Positions 1 to 5,891 of a stretch of 5,903 nt of DNA are shown here, piece after piece. A program made the position numbers and the translations under genes. Where the stretch lies: NCBI GenBank assembly GCA_021776015.1, contig JAJFGT010000109.1, forward strand, positions 1 to 5,903. Direction: 5' to 3'. The notes beneath the pieces were generated by a model. That model was not told where the DNA came from. It saw only the letters and a program-made list of their open reading frames with translations, and did not search any database. The DNA comes from Alphaproteobacteria bacterium. Lineage in GTDB: Bacteria > Pseudomonadota > Alphaproteobacteria > Micavibrionales > Micavibrionaceae. The number at the start of each line of letters is the position of its first letter. Position 1 is the stretch's first letter.

Positions 1-851
1 CATATTTTTTTAAGGGCATAAAAATCAACATGTGTTGTTAGATCTGCTTCACCGACCTGTTCCAAAGGAGAAATAAATTGAGGGTTTTTAACTGCCTGAA
101 ATGTATCTCCGTGGCATGGATTATCACCATAATCAATAAATAATCCAATTCCACTCTGCCTCTTTAAGCGCTGACAGATAGAGCGTATAAAAGACTCACG
201 TGCAGGGGAATATTCTATAACTCTATTTTCTTTCAAAGATGCTTCCATAGGCAAAAGAGATGACTCATCAATGGAAAGAGGACTCCATTTAAACGATAAA
301 TTTCCATCTTCATTGATACAGATAACTCTTTCTTTTAATTCATTTTCTTTTTTCTGGAACTGTCGTATCGGAAGAGCGTCTAAAAACTCATTTCCTAAGA
401 CAATCAGAGGGTATTCATCTTTAAAATCTTCAAGAGAAGAAATCCAAATCGGTGTAATAGGAGATAAGGCTTCTTTTTGTTTTTGAATTAAAACAGGACT
501 TGTCTCCAACAAGACAATATTTGCTGCCTCTTCACATTCAGGAGAAACTTTACTCATGACACGTAAAATATCTGCCATCAAGGTTCCTCGCCCAGCTCCA
601 CATTCAAGAAGGGTAAAAGGGGATGGAGAACCTAGCTTATACCATGCATCAACAATCCAAATACCAAGCATTTCTCCAAACATCTGAGAAATCTCTGGAG
701 CTGTTGTAAAATCTCCTTTAACCCCGAAAGGATCTCTAGACATATAGTAGCCATATTGAGGATGACCTAAACATAGAGACATAAAACGATCTATCCCTAT
801 TTCGCCATTTTGTAGAATTTCTTCTTGAATGATGGATTTAAGCTTTGTCAT
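1..851 (-). CDS. SAM-dependent methyltransferase, MidA/NDUFAF7 family (3' end beyond window)
   Basis: The reverse strand reads without a stop from ATG at 851 to base 1, giving 283 residues; the C-terminus lies outside the window. Visible family motifs are GDFTTAPEISQMFGE (46-60), a glycine-rich SAM-binding loop ECGAGRGTLM (83-92), LGNEFLDALPIRQF (152-165), IDYG (239-242), GDTFQAV (248-254) and GEADLTTHVDF (267-277). These are hallmarks of the DUF185/COG1565 family. The human and Dictyostelium members NDUFAF7/MidA are needed for complex I assembly, and NDUFAF7 methylates an arginine of the NDUFS2 subunit. The bacterial role is assumed similar but is less tested. Family members are usually about 350-380 residues, so roughly 70-100 are missing here. 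The start overlaps the end of lgt by 14 bp, which suggests translational coupling; no clear Shine-Dalgarno sequence is seen. The SAM loop has GAGRG where GPGRG is common, a mild change. Confidence 0.93.
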   Translation of the reverse strand, partial: MTKLKSIIQEEILQNGEIGIDRFMSLCLGHPQYGYYMSRDPFGVKGDFTTAPEISQMFGEMLGIWIVDAWYKLGSPSPFTLLECGAGRGTLMADILRVMSKVSPECEEAANIVLLETSPVLIQKQKEALSPITPIWISSLEDFKDEYPLIVLGNEFLDALPIRQFQKKENELKERVICINEDGNLSFKWSPLSIDESSLLPMEASLKENRVIEYSPARESFIRSICQRLKRQSGIGLFIDYGDNPCHGDTFQAVKNPQFISPLEQVGEADLTTHVDFYALKKI

Positions 852-1653
852 GTTTATTTTTATGCGCGACCAGAACCAAAACCGTTAAGAGGGAGGCTGC
901 AAGCATCATTCCAATAGATAAATATTGCCCCATTGTTAAACCTCCAAACAAATAGCCTAAATGCTCATCAGGTTCTCTAAAAAATTCGACCACAAAACGA
1001 GATAATGCATACCCTTCAATAAAAATCACTGCCAAAAGCCCTGAACGTTTTCGAATATCTTTTATACGAGAACATACAAAGAGAATAACAAACAAAAGAA
1101 CGCCCTCTAACCCCGCCTCGTAAAGCTGACTAGGATGCCGCGCAAGATCTCCTGCAAATGGAAAAACAACGCCCCAAGGTACATCCGTTACACGACCATA
1201 TAACTCTGCATTAATAAAATTAGAAAGTCGCCCTAAAAAAAGACCAATAGGCGCTGCACAAGCTAACAAATCGGCTAATCTAAAGATCTCTATTTTATTC
1301 TTAAGAGAAAAGAAAATAATAGCCAGACAAACACCTAAAAACCCCCCATGGAAAGACATCCCCCCTTCCCATACACGGAGTATATGCATTGGATTTTCTA
1401 TATAATACTCCACATTATAAAAGAGGATATAACCTAAACGCCCCCCTAGAATGATACTTAGAATGACCCATGTCATAAAATCCTCAATATCGTATTTATG
1501 AGGTCGTTCACCCTCAGGATAAAGCCTCAAAAGCCTTCTAATATATAGCCATCCAAGGAGTATCCCAGAAATATAAGCAAGGGCATACCATCTAATTTCG
1601 ATAGGTCCCAGAGCTAGAGCAACAGGATCAATATGAGGAAAGTCTAAGGACAT
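838..1653 (-). CDS. lgt: Prolipoprotein diacylglyceryl transferase
   Basis: This 271-residue polytopic inner-membrane enzyme moves a diacylglyceryl group from phosphatidylglycerol to the lipobox cysteine of prolipoproteins, the first step of bacterial lipoprotein maturation. Several hydrophobic segments (for example 24-38, 62-78, 104-117, 129-141, 182-194, 205-217, 243-262) fit the family's seven-helix layout. Family motifs are GGMSFHGGFLG (97-107), the Lgt signature GRLSNFINAELYGR (141-154, with the conserved Arg142 and Asn145), RHPSQLYE (172-179), and the C-terminal SRFVVEFFREPDEHLG region (218-233) carrying the conserved Arg and Glu. Length matches the family (about 260-300). The ATG at 1653 has a good ribosome site, AGGAG, just upstream. 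The gene overlaps the following methyltransferase by 14 bp, so the two are probably co-transcribed. The signature has Ser144 where Gly is frequent; this looks like a tolerated variant, and all other key positions are intact. Confidence 0.98.
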   Translation of the reverse strand: MSLDFPHIDPVALALGPIEIRWYALAYISGILLGWLYIRRLLRLYPEGERPHKYDIEDFMTWVILSIILGGRLGYILFYNVEYYIENPMHILRVWEGGMSFHGGFLGVCLAIIFFSLKNKIEIFRLADLLACAAPIGLFLGRLSNFINAELYGRVTDVPWGVVFPFAGDLARHPSQLYEAGLEGVLLFVILFVCSRIKDIRKRSGLLAVIFIEGYALSRFVVEFFREPDEHLGYLFGGLTMGQYLSIGMMLAASLLTVLVLVAHKNKHDKA

Positions 1654-1659
1654 ATATAT

Positions 1660-1665
1660 CTCCTA
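1660..1665 (-). promoter_or_regulatory. Ribosome binding site of lgt
   Basis: On the reverse strand TAGGAG lies six bases before the ATG at 1653. It is the clearest Shine-Dalgarno match in front of any gene in the window and supports the chosen lgt start. Confidence 0.75.
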
Positions 1666-1772
1666 AAGCATCAAAAATCATTTGTGAACAGGAAAGAGTC
1701 ACTTTTTTGAAAAACCATCCACATCTCTTACAAATAAAGACTCAAACTTCACTTGCAATCGACTCTAGAACG

Positions 1773-1795
1773 ATGCTATCACCTCCTCATAGCGT
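1773..1795. repeat. Short inverted repeat with a CACCTCCTC loop
   Basis: GCTAT (1775-1779) and ATAGC (1789-1793) pair exactly. One G-T wobble and one A-T pair extend the stem to seven base pairs. The nine-base loop is CACCTCCTC. On the plus strand it resembles the anti-Shine-Dalgarno end of 16S rRNA, and on the minus strand it is a strong Shine-Dalgarno-like GAGGAGGTG. It overlaps the candidate -10 of ubiK, so it could equally be a chance structure. Function unknown. Confidence 0.3.
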
Positions 1796-1807
1796 GAGAT
1801 TTTAAAG

Positions 1808-2065
1808 ATGAAAAAACCTAATTTGAACCCAAGTTCTAATGTTGTTGATGATGTAGCTCGCCTTGCAGGTGGTGCGATTGGAATGGTCAGTGAGATCCGA
1901 CAATCTGTCCAAAGCAATTTTAAAGAGCGTATAGAATATACAGCCTCAAATTTAGATCTTGTTCCGCGCTCTGATTTTGAACGTTTAGAAATATTGGTTC
2001 AAAATCAACATCAAGAGATCAGCGCTCTTCAAAAGCGTCTCAGTGAATTAGAAAAGACAAAATAA
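1808..2065 (+). CDS. ubiK: UbiK-family accessory factor (BMFP / YqiC)
   Basis: This is a small 85-residue protein of the BMFP/YqiC family (COG2960). In E. coli, UbiK partners UbiJ and is needed for efficient aerobic ubiquinone synthesis, probably helping organise the Ubi enzymes or their lipid substrates. The family pattern is visible: an N-terminal amphipathic helix containing VDDVARLAGGAIGMVSEIR (13-31), the conserved NLDLVPRSDFERLE block (48-61), and a C-terminal coiled coil (about 58-83) with heptad-spaced Leu, Ile and Val. Length matches the family (80-100). The start at 1808 is the only sensible ATG; upstream there is only a weak purine stretch. It opens a rightward run with the YbjN-domain gene (28 bp gap) and proC. 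This neighbourhood beside divergent lgt recurs in alphaproteobacteria, from memory rather than a search. Confidence 0.92.
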   Translation: MKKPNLNPSSNVVDDVARLAGGAIGMVSEIRQSVQSNFKERIEYTASNLDLVPRSDFERLEILVQNQHQEISALQKRLSELEKTK

Positions 2066-2079
2066 AAAAACAGATTTAT

Positions 2080-2084
2080 GAGGA
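2080..2084 (+). promoter_or_regulatory. Ribosome binding site deciding the start of the YbjN-domain gene
   Basis: GAGGA ends nine bases before ATG 2094 and only three before the in-frame TTG at 2088. The spacing favours the ATG, so the protein is taken to begin MAEEN rather than with two extra residues. Confidence 0.6.
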
Positions 2085-2093
2085 TATTTGGTT

Positions 2094-2645
2094 ATGGCAG
2101 AAGAAAACACAACAACAGAACAAATCAATAACACTCATTTTAATCCTTTGGACGCTGCAGAAACTTTTATAGAAGCCCAAAAATGGGAATTTGACCGTTT
2201 GGCTGATGATCAACTTTATTTAGGAATTGAAGGAGAGCGTGGAAACTACAAGCTTTTCCTTATGTGGGATGAAACACAAAACGCTCTTCAGCTATGTTGT
2301 GAAATTGATCTGTGTATGCCAAAAACAAGATTAACAGAAATTCATAAAATGCTTGCAAACATCAACTCTCAAATGTGGTTGGGTCATTTTGACCTATCCA
2401 AGGATAATACAAGCGAATGTATTGCGCCCTGTTTTCGTTACACAAGCCTTATTCGTGAAATGGAATACATGAATTGTGTCCATTTTATAAAAGACTTGAT
2501 GAAGGTTACACTGCAAGAATGCGAACGTTTACATGATGCTTTTCATGTCCTTGACAAAACAAATGATGTTTCCCTGATGAATTCTACAATAAATTCTACA
2601 GAAACTATGAAATTAGCTCTCGCACAAGCCGAAGGTCATTGCTAA
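2094..2645 (+). CDS. YbjN domain-containing protein, function unknown
   Basis: This 183-residue soluble protein matches the alphaproteobacterial YbjN-domain family. Signs are an N-terminal helix and strand region LDAAETFIEAQKWEFDR (19-35), a central sheet GNYKLFLMWDE (50-60), the characteristic LANINSQMWLGHFDL (87-101), and a helix VTLQECERLHDAFHVL (138-153). The fold is related to type III secretion chaperones. E. coli YbjN affects motility, stress and surface traits, but the molecular role of the alphaproteobacterial branch is not established. There is no signal peptide or membrane segment. The protein is unusually rich in cysteine: eight of 183 residues (68, 69, 74, 109, 113, 128, 142, 183), including a CC pair and a CX3C pair. 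It sits 28 bp after ubiK and 10 bp before proC, so one transcript is likely. The C-terminus (156-183) lacks recognisable motifs and may be disordered. Confidence 0.85.
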   Translation: MAEENTTTEQINNTHFNPLDAAETFIEAQKWEFDRLADDQLYLGIEGERGNYKLFLMWDETQNALQLCCEIDLCMPKTRLTEIHKMLANINSQMWLGHFDLSKDNTSECIAPCFRYTSLIREMEYMNCVHFIKDLMKVTLQECERLHDAFHVLDKTNDVSLMNSTINSTETMKLALAQAEGHC

Positions 2646-2655
2646 ACTTGCCTTT

Positions 2656-3477
2656 ATGGTCGATCTTGTTCATATAAACTTTTCTGTGTTACTTGTTGGA
2701 TGTGGACATATGGGATCTGCGCTTGCACGAAGCTGGATTCAGAACAATTTCAAAAACATTTCTATCCTAACACCAGATGCTATCCCCGAGGATATTCAAG
2801 CACATGGACTGATACATTTTATATCTCCTGAACAAATTCAGGAGGATTTTGATGTTATTGTTTTAGCTGTTAAACCTCAAATTCTTGACCAAGTCTGCCA
2901 AAGTCTTAGCTCGGTAACGACAAAGACAACTCTTATTCTCTCTATTGCTGCAGGGAAAACTCTTTCTACGCTTGAATCGAATTTCAAAAATTCTCAGCCT
3001 ATTATACGAGCTATGCCGAACCTTCCTGCCTCAATTGGAGAAGGCATGACTGTTTGTGTTGCAAATACACATTGCTCAGAAATTTCCATCAATCACGCTA
3101 AAGCCCTTACGGAATCTATAGGACATGTTGAGTGGATTAAAGATGAAACACTTATGAATGCTGTCACAGCTGTATCTGGAAGCGGCCCTGCCTATCTTTT
3201 TCTCCTTGTTGAAGCCATGACCAGAGCAGGCATAGAATGTGGGCTTTCAGAAAAATTATCCTCCAAGCTTGCCGAACAAACTGTCATTGGAAGCACACAA
3301 CTCTTACAGAAAAATCAAAATATTCTTTCCGCAACAGACTTACGAAAAAGTGTTGCTAGTAAAGGAGGAACAACAGAAAGTGCCGTTCATAGCCTTACAG
3401 ATAAGGATGCTATTTTTGAGCTCTTTTCAAAAGCCATTCATTGCGCACAGAAACGAGGAAAAGAATTAGAATCTTGA
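2656..3477 (+). CDS. proC: Pyrroline-5-carboxylate reductase
   Basis: This 273-residue cytosolic enzyme reduces 1-pyrroline-5-carboxylate to L-proline with NAD(P)H, the last step of proline synthesis. The N-terminal Rossmann domain shows VLLVGCGHMGSA (11-22, the GxGxMG dinucleotide motif), VIVLAVKPQ (67-75), ILSIAAG (94-100) and IIRAMPNLPASIGEGMT (116-132). The C-terminal helical dimerisation domain shows AVTAVSGSGPAYLFLLVEAM (169-188) and the P5CR signature LRKSVASKGGTTESAVHSL (229-247). Length is normal (about 260-280). The ATG at 2656 follows the previous stop by 10 bp with no clear Shine-Dalgarno sequence; translation may depend on the upstream gene. A GTG 30 bases further in would start right at the Rossmann strand, but it has no better ribosome site. 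The gene ends 17 bp from a convergent gene. Confidence 0.97.
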   Translation: MVDLVHINFSVLLVGCGHMGSALARSWIQNNFKNISILTPDAIPEDIQAHGLIHFISPEQIQEDFDVIVLAVKPQILDQVCQSLSSVTTKTTLILSIAAGKTLSTLESNFKNSQPIIRAMPNLPASIGEGMTVCVANTHCSEISINHAKALTESIGHVEWIKDETLMNAVTAVSGSGPAYLFLLVEAMTRAGIECGLSEKLSSKLAEQTVIGSTQLLQKNQNILSATDLRKSVASKGGTTESAVHSLTDKDAIFELFSKAIHCAQKRGKELES

Positions 3478-3494
3478 GTCTTTAAAATAGTAGA

Positions 3495-4175
3495 CTAAGC
3501 AGACAGGAGAACTCTCTCTTCAGATAACACTCTGAGTCCAGCCCCTGCTCCATTCAAATGGTCATGAACGTTAGATTTGACATGATCACAATGGTCTGTA
3601 AAGAAATGGTTTGCACCTTCGATCGTTCTATAATCAATGACAATGCCTTTTTGAGCATTCAAACGTTCAACAACAACGTCAACATCTTCCTTCAATACAA
3701 TATTGTCTCGTGATCCTTTTAGGATCAATCCAGATTGAGGACAGGGTGCTAAAAATGTAAAATCATATTCCGTTGCAGGTAACCCCACAGAAACGAACCC
3801 TTTAATTTCAGGACGACGCATCAAAAGTTGCATACTAATCCACGATCCAAAAGAAAACCCTGCTGTCCAAAGGCCTGAAGCTTTTGGATTGAGTGTTTGA
3901 ATCCAGTCAAGAATGGCAGCAGCATCAGTGAGCTCCCCTTCTCCTTTATCAAAAACACCCTGACTTTTTCCAACACCACGAGAATTATAACGAACAACTG
4001 AAAAACCCCTCTCAACAAATGCTTGAAAGAGTGTATATGTCACCTTGTTATTCATTGTCCCGCCCTGCAATGGGTTAGGAGAAAAGATAACAGCTAAAGG
4101 GGCATTGAGAACTTTTGAGTGAGAATATGCAGCTTCTATACGACCTGCAGGTCCATTAATAATAATATTTGGCAT
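3495..4175 (-). CDS. Alpha/beta hydrolase, COG2945 type
   Basis: This 226-residue serine hydrolase resembles the COG2945 group common in alphaproteobacteria; substrate and pathway are unknown. Visible elements are QGGTMNNKVTYTLFQAFVERGF (37-58), the RYNSRGVGKSQG turn (62-73), the nucleophile elbow GFSFGS (106-111) with Ser108 as likely nucleophile, RRPEIKGFVSVGLPA (120-134), an acid at Asp157 (GSRDN) and the histidine in GANHFF (His190). Together these form a plausible Ser-Asp-His triad. Where relatives usually have a HPHPxxGGTMNN run before the oxyanion region, this protein has SPNPLQGGTMNN, so both histidines are replaced. A short tail (about 208-226) follows the last predicted helix. The start at 4175 is supported by AGGA five bases upstream. 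It is convergent with proC and divergent from the cysteine desulfurase, sharing a palindrome-bearing spacer with it. Confidence 0.9.
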   Translation of the reverse strand: MPNIIINGPAGRIEAAYSHSKVLNAPLAVIFSPNPLQGGTMNNKVTYTLFQAFVERGFSVVRYNSRGVGKSQGVFDKGEGELTDAAAILDWIQTLNPKASGLWTAGFSFGSWISMQLLMRRPEIKGFVSVGLPATEYDFTFLAPCPQSGLILKGSRDNIVLKEDVDVVVERLNAQKGIVIDYRTIEGANHFFTDHCDHVKSNVHDHLNGAGAGLRVLSEERVLLSA

Positions 4176-4180
4176 TCTGT

Positions 4181-4184
4181 TCCT
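4181..4184 (-). promoter_or_regulatory. Ribosome binding site of the alpha/beta hydrolase
   Basis: On the reverse strand AGGA lies five bases before the ATG at 4175, within a CACAGGAACAG context typical of a working Shine-Dalgarno site. Confidence 0.6.
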
Positions 4185-4200
4185 GTGTATATTCTATGTT

Positions 4201-4250
4201 GTCTATGACTGAACACTTTATCCTAAGCGCTTAGTGTGCTTCTTATAGAC
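4201..4250. repeat. Nested inverted repeats around a 12-bp palindrome
   Basis: Three dyads are stacked on nearly the same centre. GTCTAT (4201-4206) pairs with ATAGAC (4245-4250), and one G-T and one A-T pair lengthen that stem to eight. ACACT (4213-4217) pairs with AGTGT (4233-4237). CTAAGCGCTTAG (4223-4234) is a perfect palindrome with its centre shifted about three bases. The central AAGCGCTT resembles operators of LacI/GalR-family repressors, which have a CG in the middle. It may be an operator for one or both divergent genes, or a folded RNA element. Function is not shown. Confidence 0.5.
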
Positions 4251-4369
4251 TATTCAATGTTGTTTTGTCCAATCTTTTCTCTTGCCAACCCAAATTATAT
4301 GTGGATATTCAACAAGATAAATGTGATTTTCTAAAAAACAAGCACGTAAAAAATAAGACCTCATACAAA

Positions 4370-5482
4370 ATGACAGATAAAAAAAGAATTTACCTAGACT
4401 ATAATGCAACGACGCCACTTTACCCTACAGTTATTGAGGGAATGGCGTCTGCTTTGCAACACACAGGAAACCCGTCTTCAATCCATTATGAGGGTCGCCA
4501 ATCTAGAAAAATGATAGAACAGGCACGTGCTCAAATTGCAAAATGTGTGGGCTGTCAACCGAAACAAGTTATTTTCACAAGCGGTGCCACAGAAGCCAAC
4601 AATATGATTCTAAAGGGTTACGCCCCTCACAGACGAATCTTAGTCTCAGCTATTGAACATCCTTCTGTTTTACATTCGGGGGTTGATGTTGAAGTTATTC
4701 CTGTCCTTCCTACGGGTCTAATTGATTTAGATGCTCTGAAAAGGCTCCTCGAATCTGATTCACGCCCTACTCTTGTTTCTATTATGATGGTGAATAATGA
4801 AACAGGTACCATTCAACCTATTGAGGATATTGTTGCTCTTCTTAAAAACTATGACTGCCTCTTTCATAGCGATTCAGTTCAGGCTCTAGGGCGTATTCCT
4901 CTTGATTTCTCAACTATGGGTGCCAACTTTATAACTTTATCTGCTCATAAAATTGGTGGGCCACAAGGAATTGGTGCTTTGATTATGGCACAAGGCCTAA
5001 ATCCTCCTAAATTAATACACGGTGGAGGACAGGAACGTCTCCAGCGCGCAGGAACTGAAAATGTTATAGCCATTCACGGCTTTGGAATTGCGGCATCAAA
5101 AATAGCAGCAGAAGATATCCCCTCATTTCAAGAAAAACTGAAAAATTACCGACATCAAATAGAAAAGGCACTTAAAGCTTCTTACCCCAGCATTATTATC
5201 AATGCCTGTGACTCACCCCGTGTTGGCAATACCCTTTCAATCTCTATAGACGGATTGGATACATCAATGCTCTTGATCAATCTCGATTTGGAAGGTATAT
5301 CTGTCAGCGCTGGATCTGCATGCTCTAGTGGTTCTGTTCACACAAGCCATGTCTTAAAAGCTATGGGACATACAGATTCTCTAGCAAAAAATAGCCTGCG
5401 CATTTCAATGGGATGGGACACGACACAACAAGACATAGATGCTTTTATTGAGGCATGGGGAAATATCATAGGAAGACAATAA
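4370..5482 (+). CDS. Cysteine desulfurase, NifS/IscS type
   Basis: This PLP enzyme of 370 residues takes sulfur from L-cysteine as an enzyme-bound persulfide, giving alanine, and supplies sulfur for Fe-S clusters or thio-modifications. Motifs are IYLDYNATTPL (7-17), the SGATEANN cofactor site (71-78), the EHPSV histidine (His97), VNNETGTIQP (141-150), HSDSVQALG (166-174, with Asp168 and Gln171 contacting PLP), SAHKIGGPQGIGAL (191-204, Lys194 forming the Schiff base), GGGQERLQRAGTEN (218-231) and SAGSACSSG (313-321) with catalytic Cys318, then SHVLKAMG (326-333). The frame stays open upstream to a TTG at 4265, but homology begins only at the ATG at 4370, so the upstream 35 codons are taken as leader. 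The ribosome site is weak (AAGA). The next gene, a ferredoxin, begins 7 bp downstream, so they are almost surely one operon. Whether it acts as the general IscS or feeds a SUF system cannot be settled here. Confidence 0.95.
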   Translation: MTDKKRIYLDYNATTPLYPTVIEGMASALQHTGNPSSIHYEGRQSRKMIEQARAQIAKCVGCQPKQVIFTSGATEANNMILKGYAPHRRILVSAIEHPSVLHSGVDVEVIPVLPTGLIDLDALKRLLESDSRPTLVSIMMVNNETGTIQPIEDIVALLKNYDCLFHSDSVQALGRIPLDFSTMGANFITLSAHKIGGPQGIGALIMAQGLNPPKLIHGGGQERLQRAGTENVIAIHGFGIAASKIAAEDIPSFQEKLKNYRHQIEKALKASYPSIIINACDSPRVGNTLSISIDGLDTSMLLINLDLEGISVSAGSACSSGSVHTSHVLKAMGHTDSLAKNSLRISMGWDTTQQDIDAFIEAWGNIIGRQ

Positions 5483-5489
5483 AGAAATA

Positions 5490-5828
5490 ATGCCAAAAAT
5501 TACATTTATAAAACCCGATCAAACAAAAATAGAAATTGATGCCTCTGAAGGACTTTCTGTAATGGAAGTTGCTGTGCAAAATGACATCGAAGAGATAGAG
5601 GGTGCCTGTGGTGGAGGTTTAGCCTGTGCCACCTGTCATGTTTATGTTCACCCTGATTTTCAAAACAAATGCCTTCCTGACGAAGGTTCAATATCAGAAG
5701 AAGAAGAAGATATGCTAGATCTTGCTTTTGATATTAAAAAATCATCTCGCCTTGGATGTCAGATTATTATGAATGATGATACAGATGGGCTTACTGTCGC
5801 CCTTCCTGGAACAGATATTGACTGGTAA
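5490..5828 (+). CDS. 2Fe-2S ferredoxin, adrenodoxin/Isc type
   Basis: This small acidic electron carrier of 112 residues has cluster ligands spaced CX5CX2C (Cys40, Cys46, Cys49 in GACGGGLACATCHVYV) and the fourth at Cys90 (SRLGCQI), the pattern of adrenodoxin, bacterial Isc Fdx and alphaproteobacterial FdVI-like proteins. The LPDEGSISEEEEDMLDLA segment (62-79) matches the acidic partner-binding helix of this class. In Isc systems such ferredoxins give the electrons that reduce persulfide sulfur during cluster assembly; other members serve haem A synthesis or P450s. Its place 7 bp behind a cysteine desulfurase favours the Fe-S role, which is inference. Cys61 is an extra, non-ligand cysteine. 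Start at 5490 gives the usual length; the ribosome site is weak, so coupling with the upstream gene is likely. Confidence 0.95.
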   Translation: MPKITFIKPDQTKIEIDASEGLSVMEVAVQNDIEEIEGACGGGLACATCHVYVHPDFQNKCLPDEGSISEEEEDMLDLAFDIKKSSRLGCQIIMNDDTDGLTVALPGTDIDW

Positions 5829-5869
5829 AACCACAATCACTGTAAACATTATGTCCATAACTTGCTTTT

Positions 5870-5891
5870 TACTCTAAAAACACTTAGAGTA
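5870..5891. repeat. 8-bp-arm inverted repeat near the right edge
   Basis: TACTCTAA (5870-5877) and TTAGAGTA (5884-5891) are exact inverted copies around the six-base spacer AAACAC. No T-run follows on either strand, so it is not a typical intrinsic terminator. An alternative hairpin, TTTTTA (5866-5871) with TAAAAA (5875-5880), excludes the first. TTGCTT (5862-5867) and TAGAGT (5885-5890), 17 bases apart, could be a weak promoter overlapping the repeat, which would make it an operator for whatever gene begins past the window. Function unknown. Confidence 0.45.

Larger units (their letters stand above)
1654..1807. promoter_or_regulatory. Divergent promoter region between lgt and ubiK
   Basis: This 154-bp spacer separates two units reading away from each other, so it must hold the promoters of both. 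On the plus strand a possible sigma-70 pair is TTGCAA at 1753-1758 and TATCAC at 1777-1782, with an extended -10 TG at 1774-1775 and an 18-base gap; the match is moderate. No convincing pair was found for lgt. Three GANTC sequences (1696-1700, 1739-1743, 1761-1765) fall here; in many alphaproteobacteria this is the CcrM methylation site. A small hairpin (1773-1795) is described separately. Confidence 0.5.
4176..4369. promoter_or_regulatory. Divergent promoter region between hydrolase and cysteine desulfurase
   Basis: This 194-bp spacer holds no gene I can support. For the rightward desulfurase a candidate promoter is TTGCCA (4282-4287) and GATATT (4304-4309), 16 bases apart, giving a leader of roughly 50 bases. 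For the leftward hydrolase a weaker candidate on the reverse strand is TTGGAC (4267-4272) and TATAAG (4242-4247), with a long 19-base gap; the palindrome at 4223-4234 would then cover its transcription start. These are matches by eye only. Confidence 0.45.

Noticed and set aside
271..486. 71-codon rightward ORF
   Set aside because: It lies wholly inside the methyltransferase on the other strand and resembles no known family.
1708..1766. Small leftward ORF after the Shine-Dalgarno-like sequence in the lgt leader (about 19 codons from a TTG)
   Set aside because: The start is too far from the purine-rich sequence, and the peptide shows no recognisable feature.
3239..3469. 76-codon rightward ORF within proC
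   Set aside because: A shadow in another frame of the conserved C-terminal domain of proC.
3477..3496. Possible bidirectional terminator between proC and the hydrolase (AGTCT/AGACT)
   Set aside because: Only five pairs around a ten-base loop, with no T-run on either side; too weak to call.
4299..4334. 11-codon upstream ORF (MWIFNKINVIF) in the desulfurase leader
   Set aside because: No ribosome site and no regulatory codon pattern such as a cysteine run; a chance ORF is the simpler reading.
4265..4369. 35-codon N-terminal extension of the cysteine desulfurase from a TTG start
   Set aside because: The extension has no resemblance to the family, lacks a ribosome site, and the normal NifS/IscS N-terminus begins at the ATG at 4370.
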